62,712 nt of DNA, taken from Stenomitos frigidus ULC18 (GTDB lineage Bacteria; Cyanobacteriota; Cyanobacteriia; Leptolyngbyales; Leptolyngbyaceae). The translations under genes were made by a program, and so were the position numbers. Of this stretch, positions 35,486 through 45,007 are shown piece after piece (within the stretch, counting starts at the first letter, position 1; every line of letters starts with the position of its first letter). The stretch is from assembly GCF_003003795.1 (NCBI RefSeq), contig NZ_PVWK01000010.1, positions 1-62,712 on the forward strand. The letters are read 5' to 3'. The notes under the pieces were generated by a model. That model saw only the letters and a list, made by a program, of their open reading frames with translations. It had not been told where the DNA came from and did no database searches.

Positions 35486-37174
35486 ATGAGGCGGCAAGAC
35501 CTGATGCAAAATCTCCGTGTTGATAGCCATCCATTGTCTGGCAAACGGAGTCGCTTGAGCGGTTGGACGATGCTGGTTGTCGCGATAGCGGCATTCATTT
35601 CCTTGCCCATTCTGGTGGTGTTAGGCGGCGTCTTTACCAACGCAAACGCGGTGTGGAGCCACTTAGCCGCGACCGTGTTGTCGACCTATATTGCGAACTC
35701 GCTCTGGCTCATGCTAGGAGTGGGTCTTGGAGTGGTGATTATTGGCACGGGCACTGCCTGGCTGGTGACGATGTGCCGTTTCCCAGGCAGGCGTTTGTTT
35801 GAGTGGGCGCTTTTGTTACCACTGGCAGCTCCCGCTTACATTCTGGCGTATACCTACACCGAGTTTTTAGAGTACTACGGTCCGGTACAAACTTTACTAA
35901 GAGCCTGGTTTGGCTGGCGGACTGTCCAAGACTATTGGTTCCCAAATGTGCGATCGCTATGGGGCGCGATCGTGATGTTGGTGCTGGTGCTGTATCCCTA
36001 CGTCTATTTATTAGCGCGAACAGCCTTTCTAGGCCAGTCAGTCAATACGCTAGAAGCCAGTCGTTGTCTGGGCTGTGGAGCCTGGCAGAGTTTTGTTAGA
36101 GTAGCGTTGCCCTTGGCACGTCCCGCCATTATGGCAGGGCTGGCGTTGGCGTTGATGGAAACGTTAGGCGATTATGGCACCGTTCAATTCTTTGCGGTCG
36201 ATACCTTCACGACGGGCATTTACCGCACCTGGTTTGGCATGAATGAACGACTGGCCGCCACCCAGCTGGCAGCGGTGTTATTGCTGTTTATCTTTGGGCT
36301 GGTGTTGCTAGAGCGCTGGTCACGTGGGCAAGCGCGTTACTATCAAACGGCTCAGCGTGAACAGGCACTATCCCGCTATCGGATACGGGGAGCGCGGGCG
36401 ATCGCCGCCTGGATTGCCTGCACTCTACCCATTGGTTTCGGTTTCTTACTGCCAGGGGCGCTTTTGTTGCAAATGAGCTTTGAGAATGCTGAGCAAGCGT
36501 TTGACCGTCGTTTTTGGCAATTTGCCACCAACAGCCTCACTCTGGCAGCAGTCACGGCAGGGCTAGCAGTCGTCCTTGCTGTCATCATGGCCTATGGCTT
36601 GCGGCTACAACGCACGCTGGCGATGCGATTGGCAACCCAACTGGCCTCAATGGGCTATGCCGTGCCCGGAGCCGTCATTGCAGTGGGCATTCTAGTTCCT
36701 ATCGGTGCCTTCGACAATGCGATCGACGCGTGGATGCGATCGACCTTCGGCGTTTCGACAGGCTTGTTGCTGAGTGGCACGATCGCCGCACTCATCTTTG
36801 CCTATCTCGTCCGCTTTCTGGCACTCTCTTTCAGCACGGTGGATGCAAGCCTGACCAACATCAAGCCTAGCCTGGATGATGCCGCTCGCAGCCTGGGGCA
36901 TAGTACCACTAGCATGCTGGCGCGCATTCACCTACCGCTGATGAGCCGGGGGCTACTGGCAGCAATGGTACTGGTGTTTGTTGATGTCATTAAAGAGCTA
37001 CCCGCAACGTTAATTGTGCGTCCATTCAATTTCGACACCTTAGCCGTGCAGGTTTATAACTTAGCATCCGATGAACGCCTGGCAGACGCCTCAGGCTCGG
37101 CTTTAGCCATTGTCCTGGTTGGGATCATCCCCGTGATTCTGCTCAGCGCGGGCATGAGCCAATCGCGACGGTAG
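35486..37174 (+). CDS. futB: ferric iron ABC transporter permease, fused two-domain
   Basis: A 562-residue permease with about 12 membrane helices, two BPD-type halves. Each half has an EAA-like loop: EASRCLGCGAWQSFVRVALPLARPAI and DAARSLGHSTTSMLARIHLPLMSRGL, which dock with FutC. This duplicated form is typical of FbpB/FutB. It transports Fe(III) delivered by FutA. The ATG at 35486 is used; ATG 35504 is an alternative. Confidence 0.92.
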   Translation: MRRQDLMQNLRVDSHPLSGKRSRLSGWTMLVVAIAAFISLPILVVLGGVFTNANAVWSHLAATVLSTYIANSLWLMLGVGLGVVIIGTGTAWLVTMCRFPGRRLFEWALLLPLAAPAYILAYTYTEFLEYYGPVQTLLRAWFGWRTVQDYWFPNVRSLWGAIVMLVLVLYPYVYLLARTAFLGQSVNTLEASRCLGCGAWQSFVRVALPLARPAIMAGLALALMETLGDYGTVQFFAVDTFTTGIYRTWFGMNERLAATQLAAVLLLFIFGLVLLERWSRGQARYYQTAQREQALSRYRIRGARAIAAWIACTLPIGFGFLLPGALLLQMSFENAEQAFDRRFWQFATNSLTLAAVTAGLAVVLAVIMAYGLRLQRTLAMRLATQLASMGYAVPGAVIAVGILVPIGAFDNAIDAWMRSTFGVSTGLLLSGTIAALIFAYLVRFLALSFSTVDASLTNIKPSLDDAARSLGHSTTSMLARIHLPLMSRGLLAAMVLVFVDVIKELPATLIVRPFNFDTLAVQVYNLASDERLADASGSALAIVLVGIIPVILLSAGMSQSRR

Positions 37175-37235
37175 GGGAAGTAGGGAGTGGGGAGTAGAGG
37201 GGCAGGAGGCAGGAGTTCTGAGGCAAGAGTTAAAT

Positions 37236-37345
37236 TTACAGCCGTTTGCAAATGGGTCAGCCACAGCGGAAGTATCTTGTTCGCAGGCGTGAGCGAGACG
37301 CTTACACTACGTTGATGTAGCTTATTCAAACGAAAATTGCTGTAA
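37236..37345. mobile_element. MITE-like element, copy 1
   Basis: 110 bases with imperfect terminal inverted repeats: left TTACAGCCGTTTGCAAATGG, right ending ATTGCTGTAA (complement TTACAGCAAT), continuing into GTCAGCCACA and TGTAGCTTATTC. No coding capacity. A second copy with the same ends and a longer interior is at 45399-45550. It lies between the convergent futB and futA genes. Confidence 0.6.
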
Positions 37346-37393
37346 TTCCTGCCTCAGAACTCCCCACTCAAAACTCAAAACTCTCCCTCAGCC

Positions 37394-38452
37394 TTATGTC
37401 CATCCGGCCCGATCCATCAACTGTAAGGCTTCGGCATTATTGCGACCATAGATCGCGGCGTTGAGCGCATCGGCTTTGAACGGGCCAAAGCCCTTGACAG
37501 CAGGGTCGATCGCGGCTTGTTCCGTCACCGGGTATTCGTAGCTGCGGCTAGCAAAAATCTCCTGAGCAGCTGGGCTGACCATGTGTTCTAAAAACTGCAC
37601 GGCAGCATCCCGGTTGGGTGCAGTTTTCACGACGCCACCGCCGCAGATGTTGACGTGAGCCCCGCGATCGCCGTTACCTTGGTTGGGGAAAAACACGCCA
37701 ACTTTGGCAGCGATCGCTTGCTCGTCTGCCTTCTTCGAGTTCAAAAGGCGAGCCACGTAGTACGTGTTGACAAGGGTTATATCGCCAATGCCTGTGGCTA
37801 CTGCTTTAATTTGCGCCGTATCATTTCCCTCAGGTGGCCGTGCAAAATTGGCGACTAGACCTTTTGCCCAGGCTTCCGTTTTTTGTGGCTTCAGCGCTGC
37901 CAGCAGTGCGCCTGTCAAAGATTGGTTGTAAACGCTACTCGACGATCGCACGACAAACCGGCCTTTCCACTTCGGATTGGTCAAATCTTCGTAGGTCGAT
38001 AAGTCTGACGGTTTCACCTTCTCTTTGTTATAAACGATCACCCGTGCCCGTCTGGAAAGACCAAACCAATGCCCACCCTCTTCTTGCAGGCTTTTGGGTA
38101 CAGTCGTCTGCAAAACCTGTGACGTTACAGGCTGTAAAAGTCCCGCCTCTTGCGCCCGCCACAAGCGCCCTGCATCGACGGTAATCAAGACATCGGCAGG
38201 ACTGTTTGCCCCTTCGCTTCTCAGCCGCTCAATCAGCTTGTCAGCCTCTGCCTCAACCAGATTGACCTTAATGCCTGTTTTTTGCGTAAAGCTTTCATAG
38301 AGAGCATTATCTGTATCGTAGTGGCGCGCCGAGTAGAGATTAACCACTCGATTCGTCTGGGCTTCCTCCACACCCGATCGCCTGGCACAACCACCTGCCA
38401 CCGCTACGGCTGCTGCGCCAGCACCTAAGAAAACTCGCCTCGTCATATTCAT
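37394..38452 (-). CDS. futA: ferric iron-binding protein of the Fut transporter
   Basis: About 352 residues. The N-terminus is TRRVFLGAGAAAVAVAGGC: twin arginines plus a lipobox-like cysteine, so export by Tat with possible lipid anchoring. The mature protein opens RVVNLYSARHYDTD, the FutA/FbpA iron-site tyrosine region, and NTYYVARLL carries the paired tyrosines. VDAGRLWRAQEAGLLQ and FFPNQGNGDRGAHVNICGGGV are family marks. It binds Fe(III) in the periplasm. ATG 38452 with CAGGAG upstream is preferred; ATG 38446 is also possible. The operator-like motif is 77 bases upstream. Confidence 0.93.
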   Translation of the reverse strand: MNMTRRVFLGAGAAAVAVAGGCARRSGVEEAQTNRVVNLYSARHYDTDNALYESFTQKTGIKVNLVEAEADKLIERLRSEGANSPADVLITVDAGRLWRAQEAGLLQPVTSQVLQTTVPKSLQEEGGHWFGLSRRARVIVYNKEKVKPSDLSTYEDLTNPKWKGRFVVRSSSSVYNQSLTGALLAALKPQKTEAWAKGLVANFARPPEGNDTAQIKAVATGIGDITLVNTYYVARLLNSKKADEQAIAAKVGVFFPNQGNGDRGAHVNICGGGVVKTAPNRDAAVQFLEHMVSPAAQEIFASRSYEYPVTEQAAIDPAVKGFGPFKADALNAAIYGRNNAEALQLMDRAGWT

Positions 38453-38528
38453 AGCTGATTCACACTGCTCCTGTGTTGTCTCAATCTTGTAAAGAATCTC
38501 AAAAAATAGTGTTCCCAAGAAACTCTAG

Positions 38529-38545
38529 TTGAGATTAATCCTCAA
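38529..38545. promoter_or_regulatory. 17-bp operator-like motif upstream of futA
   Basis: TTGAGATTAATCCTCAA, two mismatches from the futC-futB motif. A further half-site, AATCTCAA (complement TTGAGATT), is at 38495-38502, nearer the gene. Confidence 0.6.
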
Positions 38546-39088
38546 TAAAGAAACCTACGATCAAGTCGAGGTAATGTCAAGTAGTGGCTCAATGGCGGTA
38601 GCAAACTTTGAGTCGAAAAGCGAGGAGTGCAGACGAAGAACGCTGAAAAGCTTCTTAGCCAGACATTTGAGGCAGTTGTGTGTGTAATGTTTTTTTGGTG
38701 CAGTGGCATTAGCCCAGTTTAATGAAGTGTTTTTCTGTATTGCATATAGAGGCTAGTAAATAGAAGCTATAGAGATAATTAATGAGAAATTCTATGAATA
38801 ATGGGTGAGGACAAGGCGATCGCGCATAAGACATCTGGAAGGGTCAAACGCGACAAGAACCGAGTCACGTCATTGTTTCTGTCGCGCAACATCGACAACG
38901 CGAGTGCCAAGAACTTTGAGGCTAAAGAGCGTGCCAGAACAGAGTTTGATTGAGGCAGCAGCAGCAACGAAACGCCGTCCATCTGGAGATTAATTGCTAC
39001 TGGTACACCATTCAAGGCAGACTACAAAGGCGATCTCTGAGCAATAGCGATCGTCGTTTCAATTCAAGATCAATCGAAGGATTACGAC
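38546..39088. other. intergenic between futA and ferredoxin
   Basis: About 540 bases. A 37-codon frame at 38574-38687 follows GAGG at short spacing and encodes a basic peptide (SEECRRRTLKSFLARHLRQL), but nothing else supports it. The ferredoxin promoter probably lies near the AT-rich stretch 38700-38800. No riboswitch is recognised. Confidence 0.35.
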
Positions 39089-39388
39089 ATGGCAACTTAT
39101 CAAGTCAGGCTCGTCAATGAAGAAGAAGGTTTAGACACGACTATTGACGTTCCTGACGACCAATACATTCTTGATGCCGCTGAAGACAACGGGATCGATT
39201 TACCGTATTCCTGCCGCGCTGGCTCTTGTTCTTCTTGCAATGGCAAACTGCTCGAAGGCTCTGTTGATCAGTCTGATCAATCCTTTTTGGATGATGATCA
39301 AATTGCGGCTGGCAATGTGCTGACTTGCTACGCCTACCCCACGTCGAACTGCACGATTCAAACCCATGCAGAAGATGCACTCATGTAG
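39089..39388 (+). CDS. petF: plant-type 2Fe-2S ferredoxin
   Basis: A 99-residue ferredoxin. The cluster cysteines are in [13 protein letters not shown] (CX4CX2C) and the distant [22 protein letters not shown] and [18 protein letters not shown] are signature segments. It carries electrons from photosystem I to FNR, nitrogen and other enzymes. The acidic surface is normal. AAGGATTACGAC before the ATG gives a good ribosome site. Confidence 0.95.
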   Translation: MATYQVRLVNEEEGLDTTIDVPDDQYILDAAEDNGIDLPYSCRAGSCSSCNGKLLEGSVDQSDQSFLDDDQIAAGNVLTCYAYPTSNCTIQTHAEDALM

Positions 39389-39405
39389 GACAGTGGTTGC
39401 TTCGG

Positions 39406-39424
39406 GCTTATTGCAACAATAAGC
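39406..39424. terminator. hairpin after the ferredoxin gene
   Basis: GCTTATTG and CAATAAGC form an 8-bp stem with a CAA loop, 18 bases after the stop. No T run follows. Confidence 0.45.
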
Positions 39425-39523
39425 TCGTGGCATTGGGAAGCAGTCAGCGGCCAGCGATCAGTCGCCAACCTTGGACTCATCGCTGACCGCTCGCTGCTTC
39501 AGATCCCTTAGAGATTGCTCATC

Positions 39524-40423
39524 GTGTCAAAGCCGGAACCTGCTCGTTGGACTGCCTTGCTGGCGCTTTTGGCGCTGGCGCTCATCTGGGGCTACAACTG
39601 GGTGCAGATGAAGATTGCTGTACAGTATGCGCCGCCCTTTCAATTTGCAGCGTTGCGCATTACGCTGGGCGCGTTGAGTTTGTTGTTAGCGTTGGTATGG
39701 TTGCGCAAGCCCCTGCTGCCAAAGGAGATTCCGGCAACGTTTTGGGCAGGTGTCCTGCAAATTTCGGGAGTGTATGGCTTTGCAACCTGGGCACTCGTCA
39801 GTGGTAGCGCAGGTAGAACGTCGGTCTTGGTCTACACGATGCCGTTGTGGACGCTGTTGTTTGCGTGGTTGTTTTTGCGCGAGCGTGTTCGGGGCTTGCA
39901 GTGGGTTGCGATCGCCCTTAGCATCACTGGTTTGTTGCTGATCCTGGATATCCCACACCTGCATGGCACGATCGCCAGTAAAGTGTTGGCACTATTAGCC
40001 GGTGTGTGTTGGGCTGGTGGCGCCATCATTGCGAAGCGAGTCCGTCAGACGGTCAAGCTCGACTTACTATCGTTCACCGCATGGCAAACGGTGGCTGGTG
40101 CGGTACCGTTGATCGTAGCGGCGTTGCTGGCTCCCTCCACGCCGATCGTGTGGTCTAGCCCGTTTATCATCGCGCTACTGTATAACGTGATTCCGGGTAC
40201 CGCGATCGCCACATTGCTCTGGCTCTATGTACTCAACCGACTCTCTGCTGGCACGGCAGGTTTAGGTGTGCTGCTAAATCCCGTTGTTGGCGTTATGGCT
40301 GCCTGGTTACAACTCGGCGAGCAGCCAACACTGCTGGAAGCCGCAGGCATGGGGTTTATTGCGATCGCGTTGGCGTTAAATGCACTCCAGGCAATGAAAC
40401 CATCACCTCAAGTCGCAGCCTAA
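39524..40423 (+). CDS. EamA/DMT-superfamily permease
   Basis: A 299-residue membrane protein with ten predicted helices in two EamA repeats: ALALIWGYNWVQMKIAVQYAPPFQFAALR and VCWAGGAIIAKRVRQTVKLD. YTMPLWTLLFAWLFLRERV and LNPVVGVMAAWLQLGEQPT are the paired repeat ends. Such permeases export metabolites or amino acids; the substrate is unknown. The GTG at 39524 (SKPEPARW) is the likelier start; the longer frame begins at a TTG. Confidence 0.87.
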   Translation: MSKPEPARWTALLALLALALIWGYNWVQMKIAVQYAPPFQFAALRITLGALSLLLALVWLRKPLLPKEIPATFWAGVLQISGVYGFATWALVSGSAGRTSVLVYTMPLWTLLFAWLFLRERVRGLQWVAIALSITGLLLILDIPHLHGTIASKVLALLAGVCWAGGAIIAKRVRQTVKLDLLSFTAWQTVAGAVPLIVAALLAPSTPIVWSSPFIIALLYNVIPGTAIATLLWLYVLNRLSAGTAGLGVLLNPVVGVMAAWLQLGEQPTLLEAAGMGFIAIALALNALQAMKPSPQVAA

Positions 40424-40442
40424 TTTCCGCCCACTCTTCTAC

Positions 40443-40489
40443 TGAAAGCTAATGGCTAAAAGCTAATGGCTGAAAGCTAATGGCTGAGA
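40443..40489. repeat. 14-bp tandem repeat (TGAAAGCTAATGGC)
   Basis: A little over three copies of TGAAAGCTAATGGC with small changes, in the gap between convergent genes. Confidence 0.75.
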
Positions 40490-40507
40490 GCTTTAACATG
40501 CCTTTGT

Positions 40508-42211
40508 TTATCCCCGCACTGCTGCTAGAACCACCCTAAAAAAGCGTTGCCAGGATGGATGCGCCTGGAAAGCCGTGAAGTGCTGGGCAAGCGCTAACAA
40601 ATTTTGGTGACGCGCAAACCAGATCGGGAGGGGCAAAATGCGAAACGGAGCGCGTAGCACCGCTTTCTGCGGCTGTTCAAACAAATAGACGTTGTGGACA
40701 AACCCTTGACCAGACGTAATGTCGTGGAGTGGATTGCCTGGAAAAGCACCCCACGGAAAAACGCTCAGCGAAAAGAGGACACCCGACCACACGTTGACCC
40801 CGATCGCGCCATAGTGCAGTTGGGCGATCGCACTCTCTAACTCCTTGCGCCATTGCCGTTGCGTTTGCGAGTCTATCAGCACCGTGCAGGACAAGTTGCC
40901 CCAAACCTGTTCATTCACAAAGTCAACGGCCTGTGCGAGAAATGCCCCAGGCTCTGACGTGTCTAAACTAACCTCTGCCAGCACGCCACAAAACGCTTCT
41001 TGCGTGAGTCCGTACTCTCCTGCCTGGGGTGTCACATCAGGAATCAAGGCCCACGGAAGGGCGTCCTGCGGCTGTAATGATGCCGACCCGTTAGCCAATG
41101 TCGGTAACGCGATCGCGTGTGGGTATCGTTCTAAAAAGGCCTGATAGCGCGCTTTTGCACCTGGGTAGTAGGCGTTTCGGGCTGGCGTTTGGGCTAATTC
41201 CTGTTGCAATTGTGCTAAGAAGGCGTCTCGCTGTGCCCAACCCTTCGCGGTCACAACGACTTTTGCGGCAGCACAGTTAAAACTGGCATTATGAACCACC
41301 ATCCCAGCAATGTGTCGCGCTTGAAAGGCGATATCTGCCGTTGTCCAGTCACCAGGAACCACGATGACTGGCGTCACGCATCCCAACTCAGAGGTGATCG
41401 GTTTTGTCGTGCGGGGCTGTTTGGCTGACTGGCGCTGGGCTTGCTCTGTAGGGGTGTCGCCCCAGACGATCGCATCATGAGTCTGGTGCGACCCTGTGAT
41501 GTGAATGGTATCGACCAGGGGATGCTGACACAGGTGACGACCGAGATCTGCGCCTCCATAAACCACCTCAAAAAAACCATCTTGCTGCAACGATCGAAAG
41601 GCTGCTTCTAAAATGGGTCCCATATATTCGTTGACAGGATTCATCTTGAGCAACACCACTGCATCTTCCGCAAAGAGCTTATAAAGTGCATCCATCGGCG
41701 CGATCGCGGACACGTTCCCCGCACCCAACACCAAGGCCAACGTTCCTTCTGGCGACGGTTGCCGATAAACCATCCCCTGCGTTGCTGCTTTCCCTGGTTG
41801 CATCCAGACCTCTCCTGCAAACCCAAGCCAGAGCAAGCGTTCCATCAAGGTATTGGGAAAGACCTGGGCGATCGTCTGCTCGTTGTAAGCACGGAGCTTG
41901 ACTGATGGTTGCCCGTTAGCTTTGAGGGTGTTGATGAGCCAGCGCAAATTGCCTAAAGTAGCGGCTGGACCCACAAACCATTCTTCCCCTGCCAGCGTTG
42001 CCTCCGGATTAATCCCTTTCGCACGACAACACGCGTCTGCCCAGTCCTGCGCAACTGCCATCACCTCATCCAGGCAGCGCTCAAGATAGGCAATGCGATC
42101 GGCAATACTCACTCGTACCCAATCGTCTTTATGGCTGGACAAGCGAGTGACGATCGCGTCTGCTTGCGCTAACGACGTACTGTTTACTGGGTTGGTTTGC
42201 CTGGTAACCAT
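40508..42211 (-). CDS. aldehyde dehydrogenase family protein
   Basis: A 567-residue protein, longer than the usual 480-500. The catalytic region is visible as TSELGCVTPVIVVPGDW (general-base glutamate, with GC in place of the usual GG) and NASFNCAAAKVVV (catalytic cysteine). The cofactor loop is ALVLGAGNVSAIAPMDALYKL, and DTIHITGSHQTHDAIV precedes the active site. The C-terminal part is divergent. It may act on an atypical acyl or aldehyde substrate. The start is ATG 42211. A 29-bp palindrome lies 27 bases upstream. Confidence 0.85.
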   Translation of the reverse strand: MVTRQTNPVNSTSLAQADAIVTRLSSHKDDWVRVSIADRIAYLERCLDEVMAVAQDWADACCRAKGINPEATLAGEEWFVGPAATLGNLRWLINTLKANGQPSVKLRAYNEQTIAQVFPNTLMERLLWLGFAGEVWMQPGKAATQGMVYRQPSPEGTLALVLGAGNVSAIAPMDALYKLFAEDAVVLLKMNPVNEYMGPILEAAFRSLQQDGFFEVVYGGADLGRHLCQHPLVDTIHITGSHQTHDAIVWGDTPTEQAQRQSAKQPRTTKPITSELGCVTPVIVVPGDWTTADIAFQARHIAGMVVHNASFNCAAAKVVVTAKGWAQRDAFLAQLQQELAQTPARNAYYPGAKARYQAFLERYPHAIALPTLANGSASLQPQDALPWALIPDVTPQAGEYGLTQEAFCGVLAEVSLDTSEPGAFLAQAVDFVNEQVWGNLSCTVLIDSQTQRQWRKELESAIAQLHYGAIGVNVWSGVLFSLSVFPWGAFPGNPLHDITSGQGFVHNVYLFEQPQKAVLRAPFRILPLPIWFARHQNLLALAQHFTAFQAHPSWQRFFRVVLAAVRG

Positions 42212-42237
42212 AGGGAGACAACGGTGTAACGTTTTGC

Positions 42238-42266
42238 GTAGGGACAGGGCAGTGCCCTGTCCCTAC
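42238..42266. repeat. 29-bp palindromic repeat
   Basis: GTAGGGACAGGGC and its complement GCCCTGTCCCTAC around AGT. Perfect 13-bp arms. This resembles palindromic dispersed repeats known in cyanobacterial genomes. It lies in the leader of the aldehyde dehydrogenase gene. Confidence 0.7.
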
Positions 42267-42453
42267 AGACGTTTAAACTTACGACGTCTGGACGCAACTA
42301 GGATCTCAGATAACATCTTTTCACGAAAAAACGGTTTCTTCGACCATGCATAAACAGTACAAATTTCACTTGAGTATGGGAAGTCGCTGTGCCGTCAACG
42401 TGAACTTAGAGTTAAATAGTGGAGCCGCTCTTTACAGCATTCAGGCGATCGCT

Positions 42454-43242
42454 ATGAGCTTCAAACGTTTGCAGATGCACACAACCGTTTCAGTGGAATG
42501 CGCAGCCTTGCTGGCAGCGTTGAGTATGGTGCTGCCAGCGCAGGCCGAAAGCTTAGAGCAAGTGCAAACGCTGCTGTCAACCAGGCAATGTAGTGGCTGT
42601 GATTTAAGCAACGCTGGCCTGGTGTATGCCGATCTGCATGGCGCCAATCTGCAACGGGCGAACTTGAGTCGGGCCAATCTCAGTCGGGCAAATTTACAGG
42701 GAGCCGATCTGCGCGGTGCCATTCTGATCGGTGCCAGTTTGTCGGGTGCTAATTTGACCGAAGCAAAACTGGATGGAGCTAATCTAGCAGCCGCTGATCT
42801 GCGCTACGCCGCTCTCACAAACGCCACCTTTCAAGGAGCAAGCCTGGACAATGCCCAGTTGCAAGGAGCGATCGGCTTGATGAATGATGTGGGCAAGCCA
42901 GAGGACTTTTACCGTTGGGCAGTGACGGATAGCGAGGCGAAAAACTATGCTTCAGCCGTGACTAACTTTACCCACGTGTTAGAGCGTCAACCAAACTTTG
43001 CTCCAGCATATCTGGGACGAGGGATGGCGAGACTGCAGACGAACGATCGGTTAGGGGCGATCGCCGACCTCAAGCAAGCAGACAAACTCTTCACGGCACA
43101 GGGCGATACAAAGACAGCGCAAAGTATCCAACAGTCGGTTAAAACCCTGGAAACACCTCCTGCCCAACCAAAATCAGGCAACGGCTTTGGGCTAAATCTG
43201 CTCAGTGCTTTTGCGACGCTATTGCAATTCTTTTTGCCGTAA
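42454..43242 (+). CDS. exported pentapeptide-repeat protein with TPR-like tail
   Basis: About 262 residues. A signal peptide (VECAALLAALSMVLPAQA) is followed by CSGCDLSNAGLV and about 16 pentapeptide units of A(D/N)LxG form (LQRANLSRANLSRANLQGAD), which build a right-handed quadrilateral beta-helix. After residue about 155 a TPR-like pair (RWAVTDSEAKNYASAVTNFTHVLERQPNFAPAYLGRGMARL) follows, and the C-terminus is hydrophobic (FGLNLLSAFATLLQFFLP). It probably acts in the periplasm or at the membrane in protein binding. The longer frame from 42346 adds 36 residues without a signal-peptide pattern, so ATG 42454 is chosen. Confidence 0.85.
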   Translation: MSFKRLQMHTTVSVECAALLAALSMVLPAQAESLEQVQTLLSTRQCSGCDLSNAGLVYADLHGANLQRANLSRANLSRANLQGADLRGAILIGASLSGANLTEAKLDGANLAAADLRYAALTNATFQGASLDNAQLQGAIGLMNDVGKPEDFYRWAVTDSEAKNYASAVTNFTHVLERQPNFAPAYLGRGMARLQTNDRLGAIADLKQADKLFTAQGDTKTAQSIQQSVKTLETPPAQPKSGNGFGLNLLSAFATLLQFFLP

Positions 43243-43286
43243 GGGAAGGCGCGGCTAACGAGTCTCATGTATTACAGCAGTACCGC

Positions 43287-44639
43287 TCAATTGACCGTTG
43301 TACGCTTTGCTACCCGGACGTGAATTCCGGTTTGAGGACGAAGGGTCATGGATGGCAGCGGCGTCAACTGCTGATCAGGCAACAGCATGAGCTGGCATTT
43401 TTGGGCGATCGTGGCGAGCAGCAAGACGGCTTCCATCAAGGCAAAGCTCTTACCCATACAAACGCGAGGGCCATCGCCAAAGGGAAAGTAAACGCCTTTG
43501 GGTAATTGTTTTTCCAGGTCTTGCTCCCACCGTTCGGGCTGAAATTGCAACGGCTCAGCGAAATAGCGCGCACTACGATGCATGACCCAGGGACTAAAGA
43601 GGAGAATACGCCCGGCTGGAATGCGATAGCCAGCCAGATCACAGTCTCGAACGGGGGAACGGGCAAGGGAAAAGAGGGGTGGGTAAAGCCGCAACGCTTC
43701 TTTAATGATTTGCTCGGTATAGCGTAACTGGGGCAGATCTGCCAATGTGGGAGCACGATCGCCCAGCACGGTTTGTAACTCTCTCGCTAATTTGCTTTCG
43801 ACAGCAGGGTTTTGGGCTAGCAGCATCCAGACCCAGGACAAGGCATTTGCAGTGGTTTCATGTCCTGCCAGGATCAACGTGGTCAGCTCATCGCGTAACT
43901 GGCGATCGCTCATCCGGCTACCGTCTTCATCCTGAGCCTGCAGCAATAGAGAAAGTAGGTCGCCAGGATCATCTTTGCTCTGGTGGCGTTGCTGGATCAA
44001 GGCATAAATCGTCTGATCCATTGTCTGAAGCGCCTGCTTGTAGCGACGATTGATGGCAGTCGGTAATCCAGTGAGTGGCAGAAAGGCCTGTTTGCGCCGA
44101 CTGGTAAACCACTCCATTGCCACTTCTAGCGTCTGGGCAATGGTTTGCGCTGCCACCCCACTCATATCTACATTAAACAGAGTCTTTGTGACGATGTTTA
44201 ACGTTAACTGCATCATGTCCTGATGGATATCACGAACGTCCCCGTCTTGCCAGGTCTGAAGCAGACGCTCAGTGTAAAGCACCATCGTCTCGCCATACGC
44301 GGCAATCCGTTGTTGATGGAACACGGGCTGTGTGAGCCGACGTTGACGCGACCAAAAGGCACCTTCGCTGGTCAGCAGCCCGTCTCCGACCAAGCTGCGA
44401 ACCGCTTGCCAGGCAGGCGTATTTTTAGTGAAAAGCTCCGGTTGCTTGAGGACTTGATCAATATGTTCGGGTTGGGTCAGCAAGCAAGCGCGCGAAAAGA
44501 GAAACCGTAAAGGCACCATTTCCTCATAGGCTTGCGCGCAATGGGTTAGAAAGCCGAGGGGATCACTGGCAAAGTCAACGGTGTTGCCGAACAGCAACGA
44601 GCCCTTGGGTCTGGAGAGTTGGTGTAAATCTTTGCTCAT
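43287..44639 (-). CDS. cytochrome P450
   Basis: A 450-residue cytochrome P450. The I-helix oxygen motif is AGHETT, the K-helix ExxR is EALRLYPP, and the heme loop is FPFGDGPRVCMG with the thiolate cysteine. PERWEQD is the usual PERF-like segment. It is soluble-type, with no N-terminal anchor. The substrate is unknown; cyanobacterial P450s of this form act on fatty acids, terpenes or carotenoids. No terpene synthase or redox partner gene is adjacent, though ferredoxin lies 4 kb away and could supply electrons. Confidence 0.94.
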   Translation of the reverse strand: MSKDLHQLSRPKGSLLFGNTVDFASDPLGFLTHCAQAYEEMVPLRFLFSRACLLTQPEHIDQVLKQPELFTKNTPAWQAVRSLVGDGLLTSEGAFWSRQRRLTQPVFHQQRIAAYGETMVLYTERLLQTWQDGDVRDIHQDMMQLTLNIVTKTLFNVDMSGVAAQTIAQTLEVAMEWFTSRRKQAFLPLTGLPTAINRRYKQALQTMDQTIYALIQQRHQSKDDPGDLLSLLLQAQDEDGSRMSDRQLRDELTTLILAGHETTANALSWVWMLLAQNPAVESKLARELQTVLGDRAPTLADLPQLRYTEQIIKEALRLYPPLFSLARSPVRDCDLAGYRIPAGRILLFSPWVMHRSARYFAEPLQFQPERWEQDLEKQLPKGVYFPFGDGPRVCMGKSFALMEAVLLLATIAQKCQLMLLPDQQLTPLPSMTLRPQTGIHVRVAKRTTVN

Positions 44640-45007
44640 GGCAGTAGCCGCCTAGAGTCGCAACTCTTGCACTTTATCGTAACTGTGGCTCGCAATCACT
44701 TCGGCGGGCTTGAGCTTGGGCGACATCATATAACATTGAGAGCATCTGGAACTGGCCGATCGTATGAACGTTAGTCTCCGTCATTACCATGAGCGATCGA
44801 TTTTTTGAGATGAGTCTTTTCAAACTCTGAACGATCGAATGCTATGTCACCTGGCAAATTGCTGGGGGCTTTTCATGCACTACTAGGCGCTCCGTTTGGT
44901 GTAGAGAATTGCTAAGCAATGAAAGGCCTTGCAGAGCAAAAAGAGTCCTGACCAAGTGGGCAAACTGCCGTAACAGGAAGTGTAGCCCTCGTAGGATCAC
45001 TTAGTCC
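44640..45007. other. intergenic, upstream of the PatS-like ORF
   Basis: About 370 bases in which the P450 promoter (minus) and the promoter of the 45008 ORF (plus) should lie. I see no clear HetR-type palindrome, no tRNA and no recognised RNA family. Confidence 0.4.

Noticed and set aside
38574-38687. 37-codon basic peptide ORF between futA and ferredoxin
   Set aside because: GAGG upstream is suggestive, but length, composition and lack of any motif are not enough.
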